58,759 nucleotides of DNA from Muribaculaceae bacterium (GCA_029068655.1 JAIECF010000257.1:1-58759), one strand, 5' to 3'. Counted from the first letter of the stretch, positions 1 through 9,863 are shown. A program made the numbers and translations. The notes: generated by a model not told the origin, from the letters alone.

Positions 1-369
1 GAGAAGTTCACCGCCGACACTAACTTCAAGGGTTGGGTCATGACGATCATGCGCAACATCTTCATCAACAACTACCGCCGCAACGTTCGCCAAGCCACCA
101 TCGTCGACACGACAGACGACCTCTACCACATCAACACCTCTCAGGAATCTGCACTCGAGACCCCGGAAGGCTCGCTCTCAGTGAAGGAGATCACCGCAGT
201 CATCAACACATTCGACGACGAGTTCCGCGTTCCCTTCAACATGCATGTCGCAGGTTACAAGTACAGCGAGATCGCCGAGGAGCTCGACCTCCCCGTCGGA
301 ACAGTCAAGAGCCGCATCTTCTTCGCACGCAAGCGCCTCCGCGAGCAACTCTCAGCTTACGCCTGCTGA
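1..369 (+). CDS. RNA polymerase sigma factor (sigma-70/ECF type), 3' part, copy A
   Basis: This is the C-terminal 122 residues of a sigma-70 family factor; the 5' end lies outside the window and frame 1 is open from base 1. It starts late in region 2 (FKGWVMTIMRNIFINNYRR) and ends with a region 4 helix-turn-helix (YSEIAEELDLPVGTVKSRIF) that would bind the -33 promoter element. Over the shared length the protein is identical to the full copy at 12395-12904, although about 34 codons differ silently. The gene is followed by a conserved noncoding block and a hairpin terminator and faces a metal permease gene. Small sigma factors of this style are common and well conserved in Bacteroidales; the regulon cannot be read from here. 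Confidence 0.9.
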   Translation, partial: EKFTADTNFKGWVMTIMRNIFINNYRRNVRQATIVDTTDDLYHINTSQESALETPEGSLSVKEITAVINTFDDEFRVPFNMHVAGYKYSEIAEELDLPVGTVKSRIFFARKRLREQLSAYAC

Positions 370-375
370 TCCCAA

Positions 376-604
376 TGATTAATTATCAATGATCATTTTT
401 GGATGCCCCAAGATAGAAAAACACATTACACTATATACGATACACTATAAACTATATTGCAAGTTAATACTTGAAAGACACACACAGACCTTGATCGAAA
501 TCTGATGCTTGAAAAAACACTCCAGGAAATACTGAAAAACACGATATGTCCTTAATCTGATTTACAATATATATACACCTTAATCTATAAATTAAATACT
601 GTGA
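376..604 (+). other. Conserved 3' noncoding block downstream of sigma copy A
   Basis: This AT-rich stretch has no plausible gene and is nearly the same as the block after sigma copy B. Positions 376-460 match 12918-13002 without a difference, and 486-604 match 13117-13237 with about six substitutions and one indel. It contains repeated ACTATA words at about 430-456. Such conservation outside a coding region, next to coding copies that have drifted at silent sites, suggests a constrained RNA or regulatory element (3' UTR or 3'-derived small RNA), or recent exchange limited to this part. Function is unknown. Confidence 0.65.
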
Positions 605-611
605 AAAAAAT

Positions 612-647
612 GCTCCCGCCTTCAATCAAAAGCGGGAGCATTTTTTT
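612..647. terminator. Bidirectional hairpin terminator after sigma copy A
   Basis: GCTCCCGC at 612-619 pairs with GCGGGAGC at 632-639. The hairpin is flanked by an A-run at 604-610 and a T-run at 641-647, so it can serve both the sigma gene (plus) and the permease gene converging from the right (minus). Confidence 0.85.
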
Positions 648-692
648 AAAGTAGTAAGCACGCTCCGCGTGCGTTAACACGCGTATTTACTC

Positions 693-1934
693 TCACTTCA
701 GGCTCGCTTCAAAGCCGGCAGCGTGTACAGCGTCAATAATAGCTGCATGGTCGACTGTGCCGTCTACCGTGGCAAGCCCTGCGTGAAGGTCCACCTCTAC
801 AGTGTCAACTCCTTCAACAGCCGCAATTGCTTTCTTTACCGCATTCTGGCAATGGGGACAGTTCATCCCCGTGATGATATATTCCTGTGTCATGTCTGTA
901 TGTATGTTTGTTTTGGGGTTATAGAATCTTCGTATTAGCGAGAAAATCAACAATCCGACAAGTATCGCCGAGCATATCGTGGAGAACGTGCTGAACTCAT
1001 GATGACACGCTCCGTGCATAGCCGCATCATGTCCGATGGCAAACCAATGGGAAGGCATCAGATAGTCGATAGCAAGCCCCATAGCCATCGCCCCGACTAT
1101 AATCGAACCGAGATAGACCGCAGCAGCACGGCGTCCCATCTCACGGGAGATAAGCGTAAATGAGGCAAAATTGGCGGCAGGACCGGCCATCAACAATACG
1201 AATGCTGTACCGGGAGAAAGACCCTTCAGTATAAGCGATAGAGCAATTGGAATCGAACCTGTGGCGCATACATACATCGGGACCGCCACTATAAGAGCAA
1301 TCACCATCGAGACAATCGGCCGGTTGCCGAGAATAGCGAAGAAATCAGCCGGGACATAGACCGTAATCAGGGCTGCTATGACAAGCCCTATGGTCAACCA
1401 TAAGCCGATACTGCCCACAAGATCGACAAATCCATAGCGCAACGATGCGATGATCTTTCCCATGAATGTGGCAGGACGATCCTCCGCCACATCAGAAGCC
1501 GTCTTACAGCTCTCATTTTCCATGGAAGCACGTTCAGTTGATCCCACTGCCACTCCACCGAATACAGCCGTAACAAGAGCTGCTACGGGACGCATTACGG
1601 CAAACGCAGGCCCGAGAAGCGACCACGTAGCCGCTATCGAGTCTACTCCCGTCTGAGGGGTCGAGATTAGAAATGCCGACGAAGCTGCACGTGACGCCCC
1701 GTTTCTGCGCATGGCGATAGCTGTAGGAAGGACGCCGCAGGAACACAGCGGCAGAGGCACACCTATTAACGCAGCCTTCACGACAGTTCCAACGGAATTG
1801 CCTGAAAGATGCCGGGCAAACATTTCACGCGATATGAACGCATGCAGAAGCCCTGCGATGAGAAATCCCAAAAGTATATAAGGCGACATCTCGTTGAGCA
1901 TGTATAGAAGCGAACCAAGAAAATCCATAGTCAT
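693..1934 (-). CDS. SO_0444-type metal efflux permease with C-terminal HMA domain
   Basis: A 413-residue polytopic inner-membrane protein of the predicted permease family (DUF318/ArsP-like) often called SO_0444 Cu/Zn efflux transporter. About eight to ten hydrophobic segments are visible. The family-typical CSCGVLP motif carries Cys64 and Cys66. A His-rich loop follows the last permease segments (HDAAMHGACHHEF). From about residue 348 there is a complete heavy-metal-associated domain with GMNCPHC (Cys359, Cys362), probably delivering or sensing a soft metal ion such as copper. It converges on sigma copy A and shares its terminator. The HMA fusion links it by theme to the HMA-AraC regulator at 13285-13839. 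Metal specificity is inferred. Confidence 0.85.
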   Translation of the reverse strand: MTMDFLGSLLYMLNEMSPYILLGFLIAGLLHAFISREMFARHLSGNSVGTVVKAALIGVPLPLCSCGVLPTAIAMRRNGASRAASSAFLISTPQTGVDSIAATWSLLGPAFAVMRPVAALVTAVFGGVAVGSTERASMENESCKTASDVAEDRPATFMGKIIASLRYGFVDLVGSIGLWLTIGLVIAALITVYVPADFFAILGNRPIVSMVIALIVAVPMYVCATGSIPIALSLILKGLSPGTAFVLLMAGPAANFASFTLISREMGRRAAAVYLGSIIVGAMAMGLAIDYLMPSHWFAIGHDAAMHGACHHEFSTFSTICSAILVGLLIFSLIRRFYNPKTNIHTDMTQEYIITGMNCPHCQNAVKKAIAAVEGVDTVEVDLHAGLATVDGTVDHAAIIDAVHAAGFEASLK

Positions 1935-1983
1935 TGGGTTATGAGATTGTTAAGTTGTATGGTTGTGGAGATGATTCCGGATG

Positions 1984-1991
1984 CAAAATTA
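1984..1991 (-). promoter_or_regulatory. Possible -7 box for the permease gene
   Basis: Read on the minus strand this is TAATTTTG, matching TAnnTTTG, about 50 bp before the permease start. No matching -33 TTTG is found at the usual distance, so it is a weak call. Confidence 0.3.
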
Positions 1992-2040
1992 ATACCGAAA
2001 TCTCCTGCTTCCATTACATATTCCTGCCAATCCGTTATAT

Positions 2041-2080
2041 ATAAAATCTCCCGACTTCTGCTGATGTCGGGAGATTTTAT
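2041..2080 (-). terminator. Hairpin terminator of the TlpA-FecR-SusC-SusD operon
   Basis: A perfect 15-bp inverted repeat (2041-2055 with 2066-2080, 10-nt loop) lies five bases beyond the susD-like stop codon. On the minus strand the 3' arm ends in ATTTTAT. Confidence 0.85.
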
Positions 2081-2084
2081 ATTC

Positions 2085-3497
2085 TCAGAAATTCTGTGTA
2101 AGGGTCGGATTATATCGGGTAGCCTTTGCCGGGAACGGCAGAATCCAGAGCGGAGAGTCTGGCGACAAGGTCTTTGTCCCGTACATGTCAAGATCTTTGC
2201 TCACCGTCGTGGCATAGTCCTTCTCCGTATTCCATCGCTTCATATCGAAGAAATTTTCATAGCTGCCGAGACACTCTATCCATTTCGTCTGCTGCAGCAT
2301 TCGCATAGCTGCTAATTCTCCCAAAGGCATCATATCGTGAATCCTAACGTATGGACTTGCGTTCTCCACATGTGCCTTCCTGACCATATCAGTAAACTCA
2401 AGGCCTCTGCGTATGTCTCCTGTTCGGATAAGGCATTCTGCTGCGGAAAGGAGTGTGCGCACCGATGTCATTCCGTAGGGGTTACCCTGTGCGCCCCAGC
2501 TCATACACATCCGAAATCCGTCAAGCCCGGAATACATCTTGCCGAACGACAGGTCCCATCCCGTATTGCCACAATATTTCAGCACATAATCGTTTTTCTC
2601 AAATTTAAGTGCGGTTTCCCTCGTGATGATCTCCATAGTGGGATTGACAAGAGGGCCGGCACCCATCTGCAACAGATTATACTCCCCGTCACGCTCCAGA
2701 ACCCAAGACTCAGTATCCTTGATATAGACACGGTCATCCACAGTAGAGTTGAGGGCAATACTTTTTTCAAACCAAGGAAGAGCCTCCTCATATCGCTTCA
2801 TCTGCATCAGCACACGCCCTCGCAATGCATATCCGAAAGGTTTACCGGGACGGCATACGTCACCCGTCTTTTCCGGGAGCAGATCAATCAGCTCTGAGGC
2901 GCAGTCTTCGAGAATAAGTTCATAACACTCCACGAGAGTCAATTTTCGCTTGACAGCCGTATTGTCAATGTCTGTCACATAGGCTATGCCTCCTGCATTA
3001 GCAGCCTGCTCCGGAGTATCATACTGCGCAGCGTGAATCACAAGGGCAAGCCAATGCAGGTATGCCCGCATCACACGTGCCTCTGCCTTGAGCTGAGGCT
3101 TCTTCTCTTCCATTCCTGACGCGGCGTCAATCTTGGCAAGAAGCGTGTTGCAATAGTTGATATATTTGTAGATAGCGTTGTATCGTGCGTCTTCCTGTGC
3201 TAATGTGATGCGGTCCACATTTTCATCATATGCAAGGTAGGCATAGGCTAAAGTATTGGTATTGCTCATCATCTCCGGAATCGACGTACCCATACCGACT
3301 CCCTCTCCGCATATCTGTGCAAGGTCTGTATATGGGAAATCTCCAAGATCGTATTCCTGATTTAGAAGCAGTTCTATGTCAGCAGTACGGTCAAGGGTAG
3401 TCTGTCCTTTGGGGACAATATCAAGCTGACTGTCGCATGATGACGACAGCATAATCATGCTTGAGAGTATTGTTGCGGATAATATTTTGTTCATCAT
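2085..3497 (-). CDS. SusD/RagB-like surface glycan- or nutrient-binding lipoprotein
   Basis: A 470-residue SusD/RagB family protein. A lipoprotein signal peptide ends in LSSSC with Cys21 as the likely lipidated residue. The SusD fold is suggested by the N-terminal opening (LDIVPKGQTTLDRTADIE), helical TPR-like stretches in the middle and the C-terminal RYNPTLTQNF ending typical of the family. It would sit on the outer-membrane surface as the lid of the SusC-like channel encoded 10 bp upstream (3508-7047). It is the last gene of the TlpA-FecR-SusC-SusD operon and is followed by a strong hairpin. No hydrolase is next to it, so the substrate is open; it may be peptide, glycan or a metal complex. 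Confidence 0.93.
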   Translation of the reverse strand: MMNKILSATILSSMIMLSSSCDSQLDIVPKGQTTLDRTADIELLLNQEYDLGDFPYTDLAQICGEGVGMGTSIPEMMSNTNTLAYAYLAYDENVDRITLAQEDARYNAIYKYINYCNTLLAKIDAASGMEEKKPQLKAEARVMRAYLHWLALVIHAAQYDTPEQAANAGGIAYVTDIDNTAVKRKLTLVECYELILEDCASELIDLLPEKTGDVCRPGKPFGYALRGRVLMQMKRYEEALPWFEKSIALNSTVDDRVYIKDTESWVLERDGEYNLLQMGAGPLVNPTMEIITRETALKFEKNDYVLKYCGNTGWDLSFGKMYSGLDGFRMCMSWGAQGNPYGMTSVRTLLSAAECLIRTGDIRRGLEFTDMVRKAHVENASPYVRIHDMMPLGELAAMRMLQQTKWIECLGSYENFFDMKRWNTEKDYATTVSKDLDMYGTKTLSPDSPLWILPFPAKATRYNPTLTQNF

Positions 3498-3507
3498 TTA
3501 TCGTATC

Positions 3508-6500
3508 TTAGAAACTGAAGAGAATACTGAAGGTATAGCTGCGCGGAGTCTTCATATAACGCTCCCCGGAGATGGCATTGTTGGCTTCAGGATCCACTCC
3601 AGAGTTGTTACGAACCCATGTGCATAGGTCATTGACCTGGAATCTCAACCGGAGGTCGCGCATCCAGAGTTTTCTGCATATTTTTTCATCGAAATTATAT
3701 CCAATCACGAGATTGCGGAATTTCATATAGTCGGCGGGAGCCACTGTCTGTGAACCAAGAGTACCGTCTCCTACCACATGGCTTCCTCCGAGAGCTCCAT
3801 TGGCGGGATAGCTGTCGCCTCCTTCCCTCCAGTAGTTAAGGTATCCGGCAGGCACTGCGTCAATCATCGCGAGACTTCCGAATCCATAGACAGAACCATC
3901 GGATGTCCAGTTATTGCAGTCGACCCTCATCACGTGACCACCATAGTAGCTCAGCATAGCCGACACCGAAAATCCCTGCCACTTCACCATAGGAGAGAAT
4001 GACGCGATATATTTTGGGTCAAGCGAACCTGAATAAACTATATCATCGACTGTAAACTCCTCGGAGTTAATATCTGATGTCCTTATCTCTCCCTTGGAGT
4101 CTCTCCAGGAATAATACTGCATCTCGCCATCGCTGACCATTCCCGCAAAATCATATGAGAAAAGCGAGTGGACCGGATAGCCCTTATGGAGAGTAAAGCT
4201 CGAGAGAGCCTCAGCACCGGTAGCCGGAAGATGGTCTACTTTGGCCACTTTATTATTATTGTATGCAAACGACACGCCTGCAGATATCCCAACGTCTCTA
4301 CGGGAGAACTGGCGCAATATGTCGCCGTCGAGCTGCAGTTCGACACCGGTGTTCCGGACCTTTCCGTTATTGATCTTCAGCATAGTCCATCCTGTTGTCG
4401 GATCAAGATCGGTATTTGTAAGCAGGTCGGAACCTCGCTTTGAATAGAAGTCAAGAGAGCCTGTAAGGCGGGAATTCCAGAATGAGAAGTCGACTCCGGC
4501 ATTCCATGTCGATGTCTTTTCCCAGCGTAGCTGTTCGTTGGGAGGAGTGTCAAGTGTCACATATTTGTTGCCATAAATTTTATTGATACCTATGGTTCCA
4601 GTAAGATATGATGACACATCATTGGCGATATTACCTGTCAAGCCATAGCTGACACGTAGCTTAAGGGCATCGATCCAGTCGCTATCCTTAAGAAAGGCCT
4701 CGTTATGCATATTCCAGCTGAGTCCGGCCGACCAAAGCGGGCGTCCCCTGAACTTCGGGTCTGCACCAAAAAGATCAGCCTTGTCGATTCTGACCGATCC
4801 GGTGACGGCATAGCGGGAGTCATACACGTAATTTCCGGTAAAATACAGAGAGTAGAAGCGATGGAGCACGTCGCCTGTAGTAAACGAGTCTGATTCCGGA
4901 GCCCCGTACATGGAATAATCCGACCCCATGACGGAAGCCGTACCGCTTACATTCTGAAGCACACCCCAGTTCACCATCATATTTGCGTTGGTCTGTGTCT
5001 GGTCGTCATATCCAAGCATGACATTGCCATAGGTCTTGGTGTTCTGCTGGCGGTATTCGAAGCCGAAGGCCGCATTGATGTCATGTTTTCCGCCAAACGT
5101 ATTGTCATAGTTGGTCTGTGCACGGAAAGTGTAGTAAGCCCCCTCAGAAGTGGTGGTATTTAGCATTCCTCCTTCCGGAATATGGTGCGTTATGGTTCCG
5201 GTCGCCTTGTCAAGGGCCGTATAGGAGTTATACATATTACGCATCCTGTATGATTCGGCTGAATAATATGAATCCCCCTTGAAATAGATGTCCTCATACT
5301 GGAACATGCCCGAGGCTGTCCAACCGGGAAGAATCGTATAGACCGCATTCACGTATGTACGAATATTGGTACGACGCTGACGGCTCATGGCAGTGCCGTA
5401 ATCGCTCAACGGATTATATCCAATAGGTTTTAGGCCGTAAGCCTGGTTATTGAATGCATCGAGATCCAACGGAATGTCAGCTGTAAGGGAATTTAGCGAC
5501 CCATCCGCGCCATAGATGGAATAGTAAGGGAGGAAAGAAGTCGCTGATCCCCAACTCGAATCAGTAATATGGTTCTTTGTCCGCTCACTCAGCATATTGA
5601 ATCCGAAGTTGACGTCAAGATTCTTGAACACATGCCAGATGCCGTTGTAACCAAACATTATGTTGGAATTGTAGTCTCCGTGCGAAGCATTGTTATCACG
5701 CAGATAATTGAGCGTCAAGTTTGAAGCTAACGCGTCTGAGTTATGACGGACTGCAAGGTTGTATTGCTGGTTTACCTTCGGAGCCTCCATTACATCCTGC
5801 CACTGCTTGAGATAGTTGTTTGACCGCAATGCTCCGAGAGCAGCGTCAAGCTGGCTTTGCGACAGGATCCCAAGCGAATGCTCGAGCATATATCGGGTAG
5901 CGGGCGATATTGAATGTTTCCTGCCGGTATTGTAATAGTTGAGAAGGGAATTATAGGCAGATCTATCGTTGGAATTAAGCACATAATTGAAGTTATATCC
6001 TTCCAGCTCTACCATTTCGGCTGCTGTAGCATACTTCATATAGGAATAATTATTCTTCTCATATGTGGTCACGTCAGCATTGAAATCCACCTGGGTCTTG
6101 CTGCCCTTGGCACGTTTCGTTGTTATCACTATCACACCGTTGGATGCCCTTGCTCCATAGATGGCTGCCGCAGCAGCATCCTTTAATACAGTTATGTTTT
6201 CGATGTCATACGGATTCACGCTCTCGATAGAGCCTTCAATCGGCAGACCGTCGACCACAACCAAAGGATTATTAGATGCTTCAAAAGAACCTGTTCCGCG
6301 TATCGACATCTGCTTGCCGTTTCCGTTGTCATAGTTCACAAGACCGGGAATCTTACCCTCGAGGTTTTCCACAATGGTTCCCATATGGCGTTTGTCAAGG
6401 TCAGCTGCCGTAATCGTCTGATAGGCGCCGGTTGCACTCTCTCGCTTGAAATTGGAGTAACCTGTTACGATCACCTCATCCATAAGCTTGGCATCTTCCG

Positions 6501-7047
6501 CCAATGCTATCATGACGGTTTTTTCTCCCGGCTTAAGCTGCACGGTAGCTGTTTTCATACCTACGTATGACACACGAAGCCTCGGCTTCTGCCCCTCGAC
6601 AAGCAATGAGAATTGTCCGTCGACATCAGTCGCAGTGCCAATCTTGGTGTCTTCCACAAAGACCGTAGCTCCTATAAGAGGCTCACCTGATTCATCAGTG
6701 ACAATACCGGAAATACTACGCTTGAAATACGGAAGTTCTTTTATGGATTTAGATAGTATTATTGTCTTATCTACAATTTCATAAGACACATTTAGATCCT
6801 CTACGAAAATCCTGTTGAGCACCTGCTGGAGCGTAAGGTTGCGAAACGTCCCGGTAATGGTGGGATTACCGGACAACACATCTTTCTGGTATACGAAGTC
6901 ATAGCCCGTATGCTTGCGAAGGTCAGATATAACCTGTTCGATAGGAGTGTCACGGAAAGTCACGTCGAAGGCTGACTCGGCCTTCGCCGTCACTGCGTTG
7001 AGCAGAAAGATGGCTGTGATGATTACGATGATTGCTGATCGTTTCAT
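3508..7047 (-). CDS. SusC/RagA-like TonB-dependent receptor with N-terminal STN domain
   Basis: An 1179-residue outer-membrane transporter. After a signal peptide (about 1-23) comes an STN domain (about 27-100, FDVTFRDTPIEQVISDL onward), the part that signals to a FecR anti-sigma factor. A carboxypeptidase-regulatory-like domain follows (about 110-190, SGIVTDESGEPLIGATVFV), then the plug (about 200-310) and a 22-strand barrel ending YTFSILFSF, with the terminal aromatic expected of OM barrels. The STN domain together with the FecR gene 38 bp upstream shows a trans-envelope signalling receptor: substrate binding outside would release an ECF sigma inside. The likely sigma is at 11351-11953. Substrate unknown. 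Confidence 0.95.
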   Translation of the reverse strand: MKRSAIIVIITAIFLLNAVTAKAESAFDVTFRDTPIEQVISDLRKHTGYDFVYQKDVLSGNPTITGTFRNLTLQQVLNRIFVEDLNVSYEIVDKTIILSKSIKELPYFKRSISGIVTDESGEPLIGATVFVEDTKIGTATDVDGQFSLLVEGQKPRLRVSYVGMKTATVQLKPGEKTVMIALAEDAKLMDEVIVTGYSNFKRESATGAYQTITAADLDKRHMGTIVENLEGKIPGLVNYDNGNGKQMSIRGTGSFEASNNPLVVVDGLPIEGSIESVNPYDIENITVLKDAAAAAIYGARASNGVIVITTKRAKGSKTQVDFNADVTTYEKNNYSYMKYATAAEMVELEGYNFNYVLNSNDRSAYNSLLNYYNTGRKHSISPATRYMLEHSLGILSQSQLDAALGALRSNNYLKQWQDVMEAPKVNQQYNLAVRHNSDALASNLTLNYLRDNNASHGDYNSNIMFGYNGIWHVFKNLDVNFGFNMLSERTKNHITDSSWGSATSFLPYYSIYGADGSLNSLTADIPLDLDAFNNQAYGLKPIGYNPLSDYGTAMSRQRRTNIRTYVNAVYTILPGWTASGMFQYEDIYFKGDSYYSAESYRMRNMYNSYTALDKATGTITHHIPEGGMLNTTTSEGAYYTFRAQTNYDNTFGGKHDINAAFGFEYRQQNTKTYGNVMLGYDDQTQTNANMMVNWGVLQNVSGTASVMGSDYSMYGAPESDSFTTGDVLHRFYSLYFTGNYVYDSRYAVTGSVRIDKADLFGADPKFRGRPLWSAGLSWNMHNEAFLKDSDWIDALKLRVSYGLTGNIANDVSSYLTGTIGINKIYGNKYVTLDTPPNEQLRWEKTSTWNAGVDFSFWNSRLTGSLDFYSKRGSDLLTNTDLDPTTGWTMLKINNGKVRNTGVELQLDGDILRQFSRRDVGISAGVSFAYNNNKVAKVDHLPATGAEALSSFTLHKGYPVHSLFSYDFAGMVSDGEMQYYSWRDSKGEIRTSDINSEEFTVDDIVYSGSLDPKYIASFSPMVKWQGFSVSAMLSYYGGHVMRVDCNNWTSDGSVYGFGSLAMIDAVPAGYLNYWREGGDSYPANGALGGSHVVGDGTLGSQTVAPADYMKFRNLVIGYNFDEKICRKLWMRDLRLRFQVNDLCTWVRNNSGVDPEANNAISGERYMKTPRSYTFSILFSF

Positions 7048-7084
7048 TATGTATGGAGTATATTAATGTTGCAAGGTTATGGCC

Positions 7085-8269
7085 TTACTGTTTCGATGAT
7101 ATCACTATCCTGTTGTCTTTGACCTTGAATGAAAGGCCTCCTGATTTCTCAAGGATAGCTATGGCTGTCTTGAAATTGCTGTAGCGGGGTATGCTTCCCA
7201 TGAATATAGTCTCGGCCGCATCCTCATCGGCGAATTCATACTTGAAGTCATACCATCTGCTTAGGTCACGCATAATCTGCCTTAACGACTGCTCCTCGAA
7301 AACGAATCGACCATGGCGCCAACCTGTCACACGCTCAATGTCGACATTGCGGATCGCCGCTTTAGCAGTTTCCTTGTCGAACATCGCCTGCTTTCCCGGA
7401 GAGATGAACACCTCTCCTCCCCCAGTTGTCGGAGTCAGGGATATGCTTCCGCTGCTGAGGGTAGTATAGACGAGGGCGTCTTCAGGGTATGCGCGGATAT
7501 TGAATTCAGTGCCGTAAACCTTAACCCGCTGACCCGCTGCCTCTACGAAGAACGGCGCTTCGGGATTCTTCGAAACTTCGAAATATGCTTCTCCCTCGAG
7601 CTCTACACGTCGGGAATCAGACGCGAATCTGGCTGGATACACGAGTCTGGATTCTGAGTTAAGCCACACACGTGTGCTGTCTTCAAGTGTCACTACAAAC
7701 TCTCCACCACGAGGCACATCAATCTGAAGCGGCCCCTCTGTAGCATTTTCCGATATATATCTTGCGCTTTCAGGACCGGAAAGGTGGATTGTGTCACCCT
7801 TTTCGGTGGTCACTACCGCACGCGACCCTCCCGGGCCCAGATTCTCTATCTGCAACGGAGTATTTTGCAATGAGGCGACAACGGCTGGCTGTGTCGACTG
7901 AACATTGCGTGACTCCTTGAATACAAGGAATATGCCTGCGAGAACCGCGACGCATGCTGCAGCAATAGATGTCTTGAGTAAGTAGTGTATCCATTTATTA
8001 CGATGTGACGAGGCGAGACTGACGATCTCCTCATCAGCTTGAATACCCAGGCGACGCATCATCTCATTCATCGGACGAGACTTGTCGATCATAGACCTCA
8101 TGCGGTAATACTCAGCAATACGCATTGGATCTGCCAAACCCTCCGCTATTTTTCGCCGCTTTTCCGGATTCTCGGCTATCCAAGCTTCAAGCAATGCCTG
8201 CTCACCGGCAGTCAGTCTGCCGCCGGTGAGTTGCTTATACAGTATGTCGATAATTCGCTCGGTATTCAT
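7085..8269 (-). CDS. FecR-family anti-sigma factor
   Basis: A 394-residue single-pass inner-membrane protein. The cytoplasmic N-terminal part (about 1-90) resembles the sigma-binding domain of Bacteroidetes FecR proteins (LTAGEQALLEAWIAENPEKR). One membrane segment lies at about 92-115. The periplasmic FecR domain (about 150-280) includes the typical DSTRVWLNSESRLVYPARF, and a C-terminal DUF4974-like STN-interacting domain has LRQIMRDLSRWYDFKYEF. It sits between the TlpA-like gene (18 bp upstream) and the STN-carrying SusC gene. In this family the sigma factor is usually immediately upstream; here it is not, and the nearest ECF gene is on the opposite strand at 11351. Confidence 0.93.
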   Translation of the reverse strand: MNTERIIDILYKQLTGGRLTAGEQALLEAWIAENPEKRRKIAEGLADPMRIAEYYRMRSMIDKSRPMNEMMRRLGIQADEEIVSLASSHRNKWIHYLLKTSIAAACVAVLAGIFLVFKESRNVQSTQPAVVASLQNTPLQIENLGPGGSRAVVTTEKGDTIHLSGPESARYISENATEGPLQIDVPRGGEFVVTLEDSTRVWLNSESRLVYPARFASDSRRVELEGEAYFEVSKNPEAPFFVEAAGQRVKVYGTEFNIRAYPEDALVYTTLSSGSISLTPTTGGGEVFISPGKQAMFDKETAKAAIRNVDIERVTGWRHGRFVFEEQSLRQIMRDLSRWYDFKYEFADEDAAETIFMGSIPRYSNFKTAIAILEKSGGLSFKVKDNRIVISSKQ

Positions 8270-8287
8270 TGATTGGTCTATAAGATA

Positions 8288-9703
8288 TTACTTAACAAGA
8301 TCTCTGAGCTGTTCTTCCAGCTTGGTGTCTGACGGCATCATAGCTTCGGGAGCGATAAGCTTACCGTCTTTGCCGATTATCATGAATCTCGGAATGCCGG
8401 TAATGTTCATGGCGCTCATAAAAGCGTCGCCCTGTCCTTCGGCAAAGACATACTGAGGCCATGTAGGCTTATCCTTGGCCACGAGAGCCTTCCATGCATC
8501 GACGTCGGTATCGCATGAAATTGAGATAAATTCTATTCCTTCCACATCCTTCATGCGCTCTACGAGCTTTTCAAGATGAGGTATCTGTTTACGGCAGGGT
8601 CCGCACCATGTAGCCCAGAAATCTATGTAAAGCACTTTACCATATAGTTCAGAGAGCTTGCAGGTCTTTCCGTCGGTGGTCGCGATTAACGGGTCGTATC
8701 TCAGAGGCTCCCCGGCTTCAACCACCTTCACACCTTGTGCCTGCAGAGTATAGGTGTCGATAAACTCAGGATAGTCCTTTGCAAGTTCTGAATATCCCTT
8801 CATGAATTCAGCAGCATCCTCCGGAGTCGGCTTGGTATATGAGAAAAACTGGTGTGGCATCATGTGATAGAGAGCCTTGCGGGTACGCGGATTGCTGATT
8901 TTATCATCTACCATCTTCAGTTGGGCAATGCTCTTCGCATATCCTTCTGGAGCACCATCAGATCGTGATTCTTTTGTAAGCCAAAGGAATACCATTCCTG
9001 ATTCAAGGGCCGCATCCGAATTAGGATCTATTCCGTCAAGAAGCGAGGCGTATCTTGGGTCATCCCATGGCTCTACATCCTGATCATATGCGGCATCCTC
9101 GTAGATGAAACCCTCCATGCGTTTAGACATCATCGACGCGAGTTCGGAATAATATGCCTTTTTGTCTTTGTCGCTGATTGTCGCCACCTTCTCATCTACT
9201 TTCTTCCGGTCCGATTCAAGACGCTTGAGAGCATCTTCTGTAGTCATGCGGGCGTCCGGATCCTGAGGTGAATAGGTCATGATGTCGTAGGTGGTTGCTA
9301 TAGTATTGTAGACATCGCTTAAGTCGGCGTTCTCTCCCGAAAATGAGATCTGATAGCCGGTGGCTGGAGTACCCGTGATATCTACGGTCACAGTCTTTCC
9401 CGGTTCCAGATATACTCCCCAGTATCCTTCTGAATCAGCCATAAGTGTGGCGTTAGTGCCCCCTGCCGGTATCACGGAATCCGGAATCTGGAATCTCCCT
9501 TCCGCATCACGCTGCAGTTCGATGGTGCGGTAGCGGAGCATATCTCCGTCCTGATTGTAAGATAACACAAAGTCTTCGATGCTGTCGTTGGCAATTGTGC
9601 CCTGAAGGGCGATTCCGTCTATGTGGCCCTTACCGCCGGAACATGCTCCAGCCAAAAGAAGACTGAATGCGAAAGAAGCGCCTAAAAGTGTCTGATGTCT
9701 CAT
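8288..9703 (-). CDS. TlpA-like thiol-disulfide lipoprotein
   Basis: A 471-residue lipoprotein (signal peptide ending LLLAGAC). An N-terminal beta-rich DUF4369-like region (about 25-140) is followed by a helical middle and a C-terminal thioredoxin/TlpA domain (about 335-471) with WCGPC at about residues 364-368 and the cis-Pro region GIPRFMII. It probably works in the periplasm as a thiol-disulfide reductant or isomerase. It is the first gene of the operon with FecR, SusC and SusD. In many Bacteroidetes loci a TlpA-like gene follows SusC/SusD; here it leads. A role in processing a disulfide-containing or metal-bound substrate is inference. Confidence 0.9.
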   Translation of the reverse strand: MRHQTLLGASFAFSLLLAGACSGGKGHIDGIALQGTIANDSIEDFVLSYNQDGDMLRYRTIELQRDAEGRFQIPDSVIPAGGTNATLMADSEGYWGVYLEPGKTVTVDITGTPATGYQISFSGENADLSDVYNTIATTYDIMTYSPQDPDARMTTEDALKRLESDRKKVDEKVATISDKDKKAYYSELASMMSKRMEGFIYEDAAYDQDVEPWDDPRYASLLDGIDPNSDAALESGMVFLWLTKESRSDGAPEGYAKSIAQLKMVDDKISNPRTRKALYHMMPHQFFSYTKPTPEDAAEFMKGYSELAKDYPEFIDTYTLQAQGVKVVEAGEPLRYDPLIATTDGKTCKLSELYGKVLYIDFWATWCGPCRKQIPHLEKLVERMKDVEGIEFISISCDTDVDAWKALVAKDKPTWPQYVFAEGQGDAFMSAMNITGIPRFMIIGKDGKLIAPEAMMPSDTKLEEQLRDLVK

Positions 9704-9863
9704 AATTTCGGTTTTTATTGTTTTGGGTATGTTACCTATATACGCAGTGTATTCCGGTAAGTATACCTGATTTTATATTTTTTTGAAAAAATATCATTTT
9801 TCAATATACCTTTTTACAATGTATGCGTATTTCTGTAGAATAGTAATTATAAAAACTGTCGAA

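Noticed and set aside
376..604. Phage or integron attachment site in the duplicated noncoding block
   Set aside because: No integrase or tRNA is nearby, and the similarity continues into the whole sigma gene, which points to gene duplication rather than site-specific insertion.
9783..9863. N-terminal extension of the LxGxNG repeat protein
   Set aside because: The extension is not signal-like, while MKKNLLLISGILSSALTLQA at 9864 is a standard signal peptide.
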